In this document: piece by piece, positions 1-11,300 of the stretch
How positions within the stretch are numbered: the first letter of the stretch is position 1
Layout: each line of letters opens with the position of its first letter
Origin: Tenrec ecaudatus
Taxonomy: Eukaryota > Chordata > Mammalia > Afrosoricida > Tenrecidae
Assembly (NCBI RefSeq): GCF_050624435.1
Contig: NC_134539.1
Location: 142,944,025 to 143,008,024 of the forward strand
Direction of reading: 5' to 3'
DNA: 64,000 nt
The notes under the pieces: generated by a model
Told to the model about the DNA's origin: nothing
The model's database searches: none
The model's input: the letters and a program-made list of their open reading frames with translations, nothing else
Made by a program: the position numbers and the translations under genes

Positions 1-1330
1 AGGATTTAAGCAAACATGGATAGAAGCAGAAAGCAAAATTAAAGTTATTATTCCTTAAAGTTAGTAAGCGTTAGAGGGTACAGCCTTGATTATAAATATC
101 TTGGTTAATAAAATTAAAAGTAATATCCTGGTTACAACACCAAAAGGAACAATGTTATTACTTACGATGTTCTGGTCTCGAGAACATAAAGAGTACATTT
201 AAAAATCAATCACTAGCGGGACTTTCTGAGATGGGAAGGGGAAGCAGGCAGGTCATTCAGCAGTCAACAAAACGTGGTTCCAGTGGCTAGTGCTGGTCCG
301 CCTGACGTGGCACCTTCAATATTCTTCCCCAGCACCAGAGTTTAATATGAGGCCTAGGAAACGGGAACATGGATTGCTCGTCTGACTCCTAAGTGGAAGC
401 AAGGTGAAGGAAGACGTGACCAGACCTCCAGAGTCAGCGCTTTCTCTCAGGTCTGTGCCTCAGGAGTCATCTGACCCAGAGGGCAAACCGGAAAAGTAAA
501 TAAAATGCATTCACCTCCCAGCCTTTTCTCTGTTGTTGTAGTTTTGGGCCATCAAGTAGCATTCCTGCCCTGTAAAGAGTGGCCAGGCGTTTTGGAGGCT
601 GTGCCTCCACAGGAGCACGTCTGGAGGTCTCTCTCCCCCAGTGCGGCACAGGGGGAGGGGAGCCCAGCTGCTCAAGGAACACAGTCAGCAGCAGTTAGCC
701 TCTCTGCCGCCAGGGCTCCTCTTTTCTCTTCCTTGTCATGCTGGTGTGCTGCCCTGTAGGGCAGAGTGGCCCTGCTCTGTGCAGTCCCCAAGGCCGTAAC
801 GGCCATCCGACTGCTGAGCGGACTCAGCAACTTGTGGAGAAACTGTCAAACGGGAACCTGATTTGCAGTGTAAACGTTCACCCCAAATAGTAACACGTAT
901 CTTTTTAAAATGGGTGTAAGAAGATGCCAAGAGAGGGTATCTGTGACTGCTGACTCCAAATCAGACGAGCATCTTTCTCCGAAAGAGGTGGTAGATTTCT
1001 GAGCATTAAAGCCCGTGATCCTTGGGGCTGGAACAGTGGGAAAGGGTGCATAGACAGGAAGCAGGAGCCTCCCCAGATCCTGTGTGACACTGGGTAGAAA
1101 GGGAGCTAAGCTGACACATAGCTGTGCCATCTTTTATGAAAGCCGGAGATGAGGGAGGTTGTGGGGAGAGACTGGCCTGTGAGCCGCTTGGCCGTTCCAG
1201 ATGGCTGTTGGCTGGGGAGACGCAGAGGCTTCATGCCTGGCTGCCAATTTGGCCTCTCTCTCCCAGGATCCTCCCTTAGGTCATCCAGGAGGAACTTGCC
1301 TCATGTAAGAGGGACTAGCACAGGAGCTGA
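1..1330. other. DCAF7 intron 1, unassigned
   Basis: No exon, RNA gene or repeat recognised; the ORFs are short, overlap on both strands and match nothing I know. The same holds for 1505-1824. Confidence 0.5.
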
Positions 1331-1504
1331 GGAGCCCTGCTGGCTAAGTAGGCTTCACATCTGGCTGCTAACCCCCAGTCAGCAGATTGAGCCCACGGAC
1401 CATTCCGCAGGAGAAGGATAAGGCTGTCTGCTCTCAGATGAAGGTTCCGAGGCCCAGAGGGACAGTGTCCTATGGGGTCACCATGAGTCGGAATCGGCTC
1501 GAGA
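1331..1504 (+). repeat. AfroSINE
   Basis: AfroSINEs are tRNA-derived SINEs of Afrotheria; their 3' part (GGGTCACCATGAGTCGGAATCGGCTCGA here) is shared with the local RTE LINE, which presumably mobilises them. This copy is nearly full length, in DCAF7 intron 1. Confidence 0.8.
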
Positions 1505-1824
1505 ACAGCGAGTGTGAGCACAGTAGCTATAGGAGGATGATAGAAGAAAGGGAAGAAAAAGGGAGATCAGTGGCAGGCAGAGTCCCCACACTTTGTGAAA
1601 GACATTTTCACTTCAGTTGAAGATTATGGTTTGGCATAATATCACGCCACCATAAATGAAAAAACGAACATGAATAACTGCAAGCCGAAATAGCAGATTC
1701 AAAACCAGTGGGAACACAGTAGCTGTCGAAAATAAAGGAGACTTCTGGGTAATTAGCATCTCAGAAGAAGAGAAACAAAAGAACAAGATCCAAGTCCAAT
1801 ATGTAATTAAAAAGATATATTCAG

Positions 1825-2620
1825 CTCTTTTCCGGGGCGACGCGGAGGCGATCGGCAGCTTCACCATGAGGCTGAACATCTCCTTCCCAGCCACTGGCTG
1901 CCAGAAGCTCATTGAAGTGGGCGCTGAACGCAAACTTAGCACCTTTTATGAGAAGCAAATGGCCACGGAGGTCGCCGCCAAAGTGCTGGGTGCTAAATAG
2001 AGGGCAGGTTGTCCGCATCAGCGGTGGGAATGACAAGCAAGGTTTTCCCATGGCCATGTCCACCTGCTGCTGAGTAAGGGGCACTCCTGCTACAGACCAA
2101 GGAGAACTAGGGAGAGGACTCGCAAATCTGTCCGGGGCTGCATTGTGGATGCCAATCTCAGCGTTCTCAACTTGGTCATTGTAAAGAAAGGGGAGAAAAA
2201 AAGGGGGGGAGGAAGATATCCCAGAACTGATAGAACTGTGCTTCGTCGCCTGGAGCCCAGAAAGCCAGCAGAATCCTCAAACTCTTCCATCTCTCTAAAG
2301 AAGAGGATGTCCACCAGTATGTCGTGAGAAAGCCCCTGAGCAGGCAAGAAACCCAGGACCAAAGCGCACAAGATTCAACGTCTCGTGACTCCATGGGTCC
2401 TGCAGCACAAGCGCCCGCACGTTGCCCTGGAGAAGCAGAGCACCAAGAAAACCAAGGCGGCAGCCACCGAATAGACCCAAGCTTTTGGCCAATAGAATGA
2501 AGGCGGCCAAAGAGAAACGGCAGGAACAGACTGCCCAGAGACCAGGCTGTCCTCGCTGAGGGCTTCCAGCTCTGAGTCTGAGTCCAGTCAAAAATAACAT
2601 AGAGTCTTGAATAAATAAGC
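1825..2620 (+). pseudogene. RPS6: RPS6 processed pseudogene
   Basis: Intronless copy of the ribosomal protein S6 mRNA. It includes part of the 5' UTR (CTCTTTTCCGGGGCGACGCG), the start ATG at 1866 followed by AGGCTGAACATCTCC ([17 protein letters not shown]), a readable middle ([22 protein letters not shown]) and the C-terminal SESSQK-stop at about 2595. Frameshifts and stops break the frame in several places, so it makes no S6 protein. It sits in DCAF7 intron 1 in the same orientation as the gene. No clear A-tail remains, which suggests an old insertion. Confidence 0.9.
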
Positions 2621-2699
2621 TCATCTATTTAAATACACATATATATATATTCATAGAAATATAGTTTCCACATGACGAATTCAAGCTCTGTCGAGAAAG

Positions 2700-4300
2700 A
2701 TTGACACAGGACAGAGTTTGTGTGCTTTTAAAATGAAGGAAAAGTCCTTTGGGCCTCCAGGAATAAAGAGTGTGTCTTCTTAAAAAGGAGAAGAGGGCCT
2801 TATGCCAGAAGACAACGGAACAATGTCTACAAATCTACAACTAGTGTACGTTGTGTTACTATAATCACCTAAGGATGTATTTTAAAATATGTAAGATCTG
2901 CAGGTCTGTCTAAATAAGATAGGCTGGATGAACAATATGGAGGAGAAAACAACGAGACTGACATATCCGGGGGGAGATGGGAGAGGGGAAGGTGGGGGGA
3001 AAGGAAGTGGTGTTAACAAACCCAGGGACAAGGGAACAACAACTGATCCAAATTGGTGGTGAGGAGGGTGTAGGAGGCCTGGTAGGGCATGATCAAAGGC
3101 AATGTAACTGAGAGGAATTACTGAAACCTAAATGAAGGCTGAGCATGATAGTGGGACAAGAGGAAAGTCAAAGGAAATAGAGGAAAGAGCAAGGAGGCAA
3201 ACGGCATTATATAGAGGTCTAAATAAAGGCATGTACATATGTAAATATATATATGATGGGGAAATAGGTCTATGTGCATATATTTATAGGTTTAGTATTA
3301 AGGTAGCAGATGGACAATGGGCCTCCCACTCAAGTTCTCCCTCAATGCAAGATACTTTGTTTTATTAAACTGGCATTCCATGATGCTTATCTTCCCGATG
3401 ATCGCTGAAGACAAAGCGGGTGAATAAGCACATGTGAAGAAAGCTGATGGTGCCCGGCAATCAAAAGATAAAGCATTTGGGGTCTTAAAGGCTTGACGGT
3501 AAACAAGTGGCCATCTAGCTCAGAAGCAGCAAAGCCCATATGGAAGAAGCACACCAGCCTGCATGATCACGAGGTGTCAAAGGGTTCAGGTGTCAGACAG
3601 CATCAGAATGAAAAATCATAATTGTGAATGAGGGGAGTGCGGAGTGGAGACCCAAAAGCCCATCTGTAGGCAATTGGACATCCCCTTATGAAAGGGTCTT
3701 GGGGAGGAGACGAGCCAGTCAGGGTGCAGTGTAGCAACGATGAAACACAACTTTCTCCTAGTTCCTAAATGCTTCCTTCCCCCCCCCCCCCACTATCATG
3801 ATCCCAATTCTACCTTACAAATCCGGCTAGACCAGAGGATGTACACTGGTACAGATAGGAACTGAAAACACAGGGAATCCAAGACGGATGATCCCTTCAG
3901 GACCAGTGGTGAGAGTGGCGATACCAGGAGGGTAGAGGGAGGGTCAGATGGAAAGGGGAACAGATTACAAGAATCTACGTATAACCTCCTTGGGGAACAG
4001 ACAACAGAAAAGTGAGTGAAGGGAGACATCGGGCAGTGTAAGATATGACAAAATAATAATTTATAAATTATCAAGGGTTCATGAGAGAGTGGGGAGCAGG
4101 GAGGGAGGGGGAAAAATGAGCTGATGCCAGGGGCTTAGGTGGAGAGCAAATGTTTTGAGAATGATAAGGGCAGTGAATGTACAAATGTGCTTTACACAAT
4201 TGATGTATGTGTGGATTGTGATGAGTTGTATGAGCCCCTAATAAAATGATTTTTTTTGAAGTTGTATGAGCCCCTAGTAAAATGATTTATTTTTAATGTA
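2700..4300 (+). mobile_element. LINE 3' region (probable afrotherian L1 tail), doubled end
   Basis: About 1.6 kb of a poly(A)-type retrotransposon with purine/G-rich blocks, as in mammalian L1 3' UTRs. It ends GAGCCCCTAATAAAATGATTTT and then, 20 bp on, repeats GTTGTATGAGCCCCTAGTAA. At least five other copies in the window share this same 3' end. The left limit is approximate. Assignment to L1 rather than another poly(A) LINE is inferred. Confidence 0.6.
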
Positions 4301-4659
4301 TAAGATTTACATGGGAAAATGTTGATGGTGGGACAAAATATAAGACCTGAATAAAAATATTTTTAGAACCAGGAAGACGGATTTTCTTTTACACATGAAT
4401 TTTATAAATGTGCAATTGCTGTCAGAAGAATTCTGAAGAGAAAGTGATGAGGGAGGTGAGGATGTTAAGACATGTTGATGTTGCAGTCTGACACTCTGAG
4501 GGCAGCTGAATGGAGCAGAAAAGAGTCTAGAAATGAACTCGGATATGTAATCTAGTCTGATAAAGATAGGGTGATTTGAGTGGAGAAAATTAATAAATTA
4601 TATTGAGCTAGGAAAAATTATATTCCTACCATAGACCTTGTATCACAAATTAAGATAAA

Positions 4660-5235
4660 TAAAAATGTCAACACAACTGTAAAGCACAAGGAATTTTATA
4701 AATGAAGAGTGGGAAGTAAAAGTAGAGATAAAATAGACCATAAGACCATGAAAGTACCAATAAGCTTGACCCAATCAAAATTAAATTTCTGTGTTGTAAA
4801 GCCAACAAACCAACCCCATAAAGTCAAAAGATAGATAACAAATGGACAAAGTATTTGTAATCTCCTAGGTTAAGAGCAAATACTTTTAATAAATGTCTAC
4901 CATCGAGAAAAGACCAATCTCCCAGAAAAAGCACAACAGTACGAACATTTTCCAGAAAAGGGTTTATAACTTAATATATGAAGAGCTTCACCTCATTGCT
5001 TTAAAAAAAATTAATTCATATTAACCAAACTAAAAAAATTACAATCAACATTGGTTGGTGTGTAAACTTACATAGCTTCTGTAGAGAACAAGCAGCCACT
5101 TCCAAAGTTTTAAATAGACTTTTCCTTTGGCTCCGTAGTTCCTCCTGTGGGAATTCATGATATAGCTAGCTGTATTTATATAATTGAAATGACATAAGCA
5201 GTCACATACTATGACTATTTTTAAGAACAGTACAC
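4660..5235 (+). mobile_element. L1 ORF2 3' fragment, decayed
   Basis: Contains the usual order of L1 ORF2 C-terminal DNA (AAATTAAATTTCTGTGTTG, then AAAGATAGATAACAAATGG, then TGGGAATTCATGATATAGC) with many changes and no open frame. It follows directly after the LINE tail at 2700-4300. Confidence 0.5.
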
Positions 5236-5584
5236 TATTATATTACTAAGATAAATGTGCTCAGCCTCAAAAGTAAAGTGGCTATGAAATGTCATTTTTA
5301 TTCATCAGATTAACAAAAAAATAAAAGATTTATTGTTTTCAATTTTTTTTAAGGTACGGAGAAGTTAACATTCATAAACTGTGTTGTCTTAACTACCATT
5401 CTCTACTTTTAGGTACATATAAGCTCTAACATCCATTGCAATAGCTACATCAAACTCCCAGGCAATATTCACGATTAAAGAGTCTCTTAACGGGCAAAAA
5501 AAGTGCAAGTGAGAAAATGCTCTGAGGATAGACTTGCTCATCTGGACAGAATACAGCATCTTTTCAGGGTTGCTAATAGATGCC

Positions 5585-7010
5585 CATGACTGGAGAAGCT
5601 CAGTACCAGCAGCTAAAACCAGGGCTGACTGTGGAGCAGACCATCAGTTGCTCATCTGTAAATTCCGGTTGAAGCTGAAGAGAATGCAAACAGTGCCTTG
5701 AGCGTGGCGTCTTTCCCGCTGAGTGTGGAGAACATCCCTCTCCGGAACAGGCGTGAGGCACTCAGCACTAATGCCGGGTGACCTGATGAGTTACGTACGG
5801 GAGGACATCGAGAACATCAAACCTGAAGAAAGCAAAAGGCCATGGAAAAGACAGGAGAGAAAAATCAAAGTGGATATTAGAAGACTCTGAAACTGGCCCT
5901 CTTTTTAGATTGGCAAAGCAGCTTTTATTTTCCCCATCGTGAAAAGGGTGTCAATGTACAATGCCCTATTGTTGAGCACAGCTTTGTTTGGAGGCATACG
6001 GTTTTGGGAAACCACAGGTGATGAGGTTTATCTTACACAACGGTTACAAGACAGACTTTTTGTGGGCATTTACTGAAAGTAAGTGTATGCATCTTTTAAA
6101 TTCTATCAAGATATACAACTCAGAATCGTGTGAAACGTGTTCTAAATTCATAGAGCAGCTAAGACCAATGGCAGAAAGGATGAAATAAAGGAGCTAAGCA
6201 GAAATGTTCCAGGGCAGCTTGAGAAGACAAAGTCAAGTGTCACCGTGAACTCTGCAAAGCTCTAGGCTGGAAAACCAAAGAGGAAGAACATGCCCATCAT
6301 ATCCAAACTGAAGGGGAAACATCAAGCCGTGAGTTGCAATATCGAAAGATTGTATTGGCAAATATTGAATGATGCCAGAAACATCAAACGAAGATGGCAC
6401 GAACACAGAGCCGCTGTACCAAAAAGAACTAGTTGACATTGCACTGTTTCAGGAGGTAGCATACGAGAAGGACCCAGTGGTCCTGACGGAAGAATTCCAA
6501 GCTGCACTGAAAACATTAGCCCAAATCAAGGCTCCAGAAATTGGTGGAATACCAACTGAAATGTTTGGACAAGTTCATGAAGCTCTGAAAGCACTTTACT
6601 AACTGACGGAAAGAGAATAATATTTGTACCCATTCCAAAGAAAAGTGACACAACATAATATGCAAATTATAGAACGCTATCATTGATACCACATGCAAGT
6701 ACATCGACAAGTTGCTGCCAGAGACTTGGGCCGGATTCAGAAGAGGATGTGGAACAAGCAGTGTCAAAGCTGACACCGGCTAGATCTTGGTTGAAAGCAG
6801 AGTACCCAAAAGATGTGCATTTGTGTTTCATTGAGCACAGACGGACGGACGCTAAGGCATTCCGCTGTGCGGGCCATGGCAGTCTGTGGCTGCAGCCTTG
6901 GGAAGAATGGGGATTTCGTAAGACTTCATTGAGCTCATGTAGAATCTGTACTGGATCGAATGGCAAAACTAATGATCATAACATGGGATGTCAACTGTTA
7001 AGGAAAAAGC
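5585..7010 (+). mobile_element. RTE-clade LINE fragment (partner of AfroSINE), with insert
   Basis: Matches the afrotherian RTE/BovB-like element from the end of its endonuclease (CAGGGCTGACTGTGGAGCAG, reading GADCGADHQLLICKF) into the reverse transcriptase (AALKTLAQIKAPEIGGIPTEMF, where the family has NKAPGIDGIP). Frames are broken throughout. Roughly 5901-6154 is a foreign stretch: RTE sequence stops at GAAACTGGCCCT and resumes at GCAGCTAAG. Confidence 0.7.
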
Positions 7011-8388
7011 AAGTTGCTGAATAAATTCAGTGTTCTAACCTGCGTGTCTGTGTTTAAAGTATTTAACCCCACCTGCATCTCTATACATAGAAATGCAGGA
7101 GAACCATTTGGAAAGATAAGCCTCCAACACTGGTTTGGGGTCAGTACATAGAACTGGGGATGAGGCTGTTGGGGGCTTGAGCTTTTTCTTTTACATGAGT
7201 ATTCACAAAGAGCTTACATGCCTTTCCTGAATCACATTTTAAAATCTAAGTGTATGAACAAAAACTGAGCGGTGACAGCCAGACATCCCCGCTTCCCTCC
7301 TTGACTGACAGCTTGGAGTGCCAGTCCTAGAGTCAGGTTGGCCAAAAACGGAACACAAATTGGCAGACCTGTGAAGAATTGGAGGTGAAACTGGATTGCG
7401 TCATCGAAGCGTCCAGGTGAAGCAGGACTGTCTTCTGTAAGTGCTGCAATTTTGAAATGCTGAGGCAAACAACCGGCTCTGGGAAAAGACGTGCTCGGCG
7501 GCTCCGGGTGCCTGGGACGTTGACATCCCCGTGTGTACAGGAGACGCTATCTGGCAGCTGGCCCCTTTCTTGGGGTGTGTGTGTGTGGGGGGGGTGTCTC
7601 CCAGCCTCTGGTGTGCTTCCTGTTCTCCGAGAGAGGCCGACTCCCTCCTGGGACACCAGGTGCTCTGGATCACTGTTTTGTGTCTCAGTGTTTATGAGGG
7701 TGATGTAAAACACACACAAGTTGAAGCCAGGTCTCTGACTTCAGGAACAGAAGAATGTAATCATACCCTTACTACCTACCGGTCCACTTGCACTTTACCT
7801 TAAGACAGTGGTTCTCTACCTTCCTCATGCCGGGACTCCTTCATTGCTACTTCGTCACTGTCATTTTGCTACTGTTATGAATCAGGCGACCTCTGTGAAA
7901 GGGTCATTTGACCCCGAAAGCAGTCGTGACCCACAGGTTGAGAACCGCTGCCTTAAGGTAACACTGTGCATGCGAAAAACAAGATTTTGTCGGCTTATGA
8001 GATGATGGCTAATTTTTCTGAACCAGTGTGCAGGGCAAAAGCCATTTCTAGTCACGTTACCCTGGGTTGTGGAACACTACACTTTGCTTGGCTAGTGTTG
8101 TAGTAGAAGCAGCACTGCATATAAATGTGTGTAAGAAATGCAGTGTGTGTTAAAGCCTTTTCAGCAGAAACACACAAAACAAGGCCCTGTGCCCATTGCT
8201 TAGTGACAGTGTTATGGCCCGAGGCTCAGAGGGACCTAACCCCCTTTCTCTTCGGGGCGTGGCAGGGCTCGGCGCAGCCCACTCCTACACGGTGGCCGCG
8301 GGCACGAGACTCCCGGGGTAACGGGATGAGTGGAGTGTGCCGGACCGGAAGGCGGGCCTGTGCGGAGCTCATCTTGGATGTGTTGCAG
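7011..8388. other. DCAF7 intron 1, 3' end
   Basis: Apart from the SPIN copy at 7806 I see nothing specific. A G/T-rich run lies at 7576-7600. The last bases TGTTGCAG are the exon 2 acceptor. Confidence 0.5.
7806..7950 (-). mobile_element. Short SPIN derivative (145 bp)
   Basis: Only the two ends of SPIN remain, joined by an internal deletion. Flanking 8-mers CCTTAAGA (7798) and CCTTAAGG (7951) differ at one base. Located in DCAF7 intron 1, 440 bp before exon 2. Confidence 0.88.
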
Positions 8389-11300
8389 GTCCAGCTCGTT
8401 GGTTTGGACGAGGAGAGCTCGGAGTTTATTTGCCGGAATACCTTTGACCACCCCTATCCCACCACAAAGCTGATGTGGATCCCTGACACAAAAGGCGTCT
8501 ACCCCGACCTGCTGGCGACCAGCGGCGACTATCTCCGGGTGTGGCGGGTAAGCAGTGGGCCCCGTTACTGTCACCTGTTGTCAGCAGCCTGCTATCCTAG
8601 CAGCCCCAGAGGGCCAGTGGCCGTGTGTCAGCACCGACCTTGTGTGCCTCCATAGCCAGGCTTGCCAGGGTTCCTGGAAGCCATGCTGCTGGCTATAGAG
8701 TCAGCTGCCCCAGAAGCCGGGGCCCCGAAGGAAAGATGGAGGCCTGCTCTGGGTGTGGGGGGTCTGAGGCCTCATCTGCATCACAGCCCAGATGTTTTTG
8801 AGTAACTAAAACGAAATACCAGGCCACTGATCCTAGTAACGTTAGTGGAGTGGGAATCTCATGTCAGCGGCCCCTCCTACCACCTGGAAGCCATGGAGCC
8901 CAGAGGTGAGGCCTCTCTGCTAGAAAGATTTGGGGAAGGGAACTGAGGAAGCAAATCTGCACAGAGGAGGTTTGGAAGGAAAGCAGTAGCATTCGGGGCT
9001 GCCTCTCGGATTTCTCCCTTACTCCCACCCCCATGTGGTAGGTTCCGAAGAGACTGTGCACCACGTTTTAAAGGCCTTCTGAGCGGCTCTGCCTGCCTGA
9101 CCGGGTCACACTTGTTTCTTCAGGTTGGTGAGACGGAGACCAGGCTGGAGTGTTTGCTAAACAACAACAAGAACTCAGACTTCTGTGCCCCTCTGACCTC
9201 CTTTGACTGGAACGAGGTGGACCCCTATCTTTTAGGTGAGGAAGTCGGGGGGGCCGGGGATTCCTATTGGAAGGAAGAAAGATCTGGTGGTGGGGGGTTT
9301 TGTACCCGGTGGTGTGTTAGTCTGGGTAGACTAGAGAAACAATTCATAAACATGCATATGTGTATGGGAAAGAGCTTTATTTACCAGAGCAATTGAATAT
9401 TAAGAAAACAGCCCAGTCCAGATCAAGTCCATAAGTTCGATATTAGCCCATATGTCTGATAACAATCTATAAAGTCCTCTTCAGACTCATGGAACACATG
9501 CAATGACGCCGAGTGCAGGAAGATCACGGACCAGTGGGTACAAAGTCTTCTCGTGGCGGTCGAAGCATCTCAGCACTGGCAGGGGTCTCTGAGTGGCTCC
9601 TTTCGTCCACGGGGCACAGGGTTGACCAGCACAGAGCCATGTGTCAACAGCAGAGCTTCTCAGGGAGTGAGCAGAGAGAGTGTCTCTCCCGCCTCCAAGG
9701 AGGACATCCCGGAGTCCACACAGAGGCCTTATTGGCTATAACCCCATTGACAGACTAGACTCCACCCCTTCACTGTTATCCTCAAATTGACAAACGATTA
9801 CATAACAACCACAGGTGGCCTGGCTCGTGAGAATCACAGCCTAGGGAAACTGCAGGCTCACTAGGCTGTGGGTGGTAGTCATGCTGGCGCCGAGCTCTCT
9901 GTGTGTGAACATCTTGTCTCTCTGGTCACATATGACCCTCCTGCACTGTGTGTGGGCATGTCCCCAGGGCTGGGCAGATGAGGGAGCACAAGCCTGGGGT
10001 GGTGGGGAGCCTGCGTGAGAACCAGTCACTGACTTGCACCGGTTGCTTCTTTCAGGTACCTCAAGCATTGATACAACTTGTACCATCTGGGGGCTGGAGA
10101 CGGGGCAAGTGCTGGGGCGAGTGAACCTTGTGTCTGGCCACGTGAAGACGCAGCTGATCGCTCACGACAAAGAGGTGATGGCGCTGTCGGGTCCTCTCCC
10201 GGCGAGTGCTTTCTGTGCCCGCAGCATGAGAGGGCAGGCTGTTTGCCCACAGCTTTGCAAATGACTTCAAAAGTCTTAATACAATGGCCGATTTCTTCTG
10301 GGAAATCATGTGTGCAAGCGGTCGTGGCCCACCACTGCAAACGAAGGCCTGCTTTGACTGGCACGAGGAATGGTTCTGAGGCTGCTGTCCTTTTGATTAA
10401 TGACACCGCTCGCGGGCAAACTGGCAGCTGCTGTGCTTTAACAAACACACGCTCCCAACCTGAGAGCACTTGGGCTTCTCCGTGGGGCAGCAGGGAGAGG
10501 GCCTTGGAGATGGCAGCAAACAGAGGCAGAATCTTTGGACAGACAAACCCAAATTGTCAGTCTTTCTCAAAAAACGTTTTATGCAGCGGTTCGCAACCTG
10601 TGGTCGTGACCCCTTCGGGGGTCAAACAACCCTTTCACGGGGATCGCCCGATTCATGACACTAGCAACATGACAGTGATGAAGTAGCAATGAAAATAATG
10701 TTATGGTTGGGGGGTCACCACACATGAGGAAGCGTATGAAAGAGTCGCAGCCTGAGGAAGGTGGAGACCCACTGGTTTTATGGAATTCCAGTATGCTAGT
10801 GCTTGTGCTTTACCATGATTTAGAATTAAGTTTGTGCTTCATACACTTATTTCAGGTTGTCGGGTTTCTTGCGTGTTGTTGGAAGAGCTGAGGGTGCTCT
10901 GCGGCTGTGTTTAGTGGAAGCACTCTCCCAGGTGACTGGGACATGGTCGTGCATGCTTTTCCGCGGGAGCGGCTGCTCGTTCCTGCTTCTTTGACTCCCT
11001 GTAGGGACTGTCATTGCTCTGCTTTTTGCAGCTAGAGACGTGCCGCATCTGTACAAATGAAAAGAACATTTGACCTTAGGTCAGAAACAGAGCCGTCCGC
11101 AGGCTAGGAGGTTGGCGCCCAAGCTGCCCTGCTTAGTGAGGGGTTACCTTTGGCTTTGTCTACTAAAGGTCAGACCTGTAGGGAGGCCACTGGACTTAGG
11201 CTGCTGCGAAGCCAAAGGCCCAAGGAATAGCTTGTCCTGTAGAGAGAGCTTCTGGAACCTTCTTGGTATCAAATGGAACAGGTTGCTACATTTTAGTTAC

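Noticed and set aside
6369-6602. A 77-codon ORF as a host gene
   Set aside because: It encodes part of the RTE reverse transcriptase (NKAPGIDGIP-like motif) in a broken LINE.
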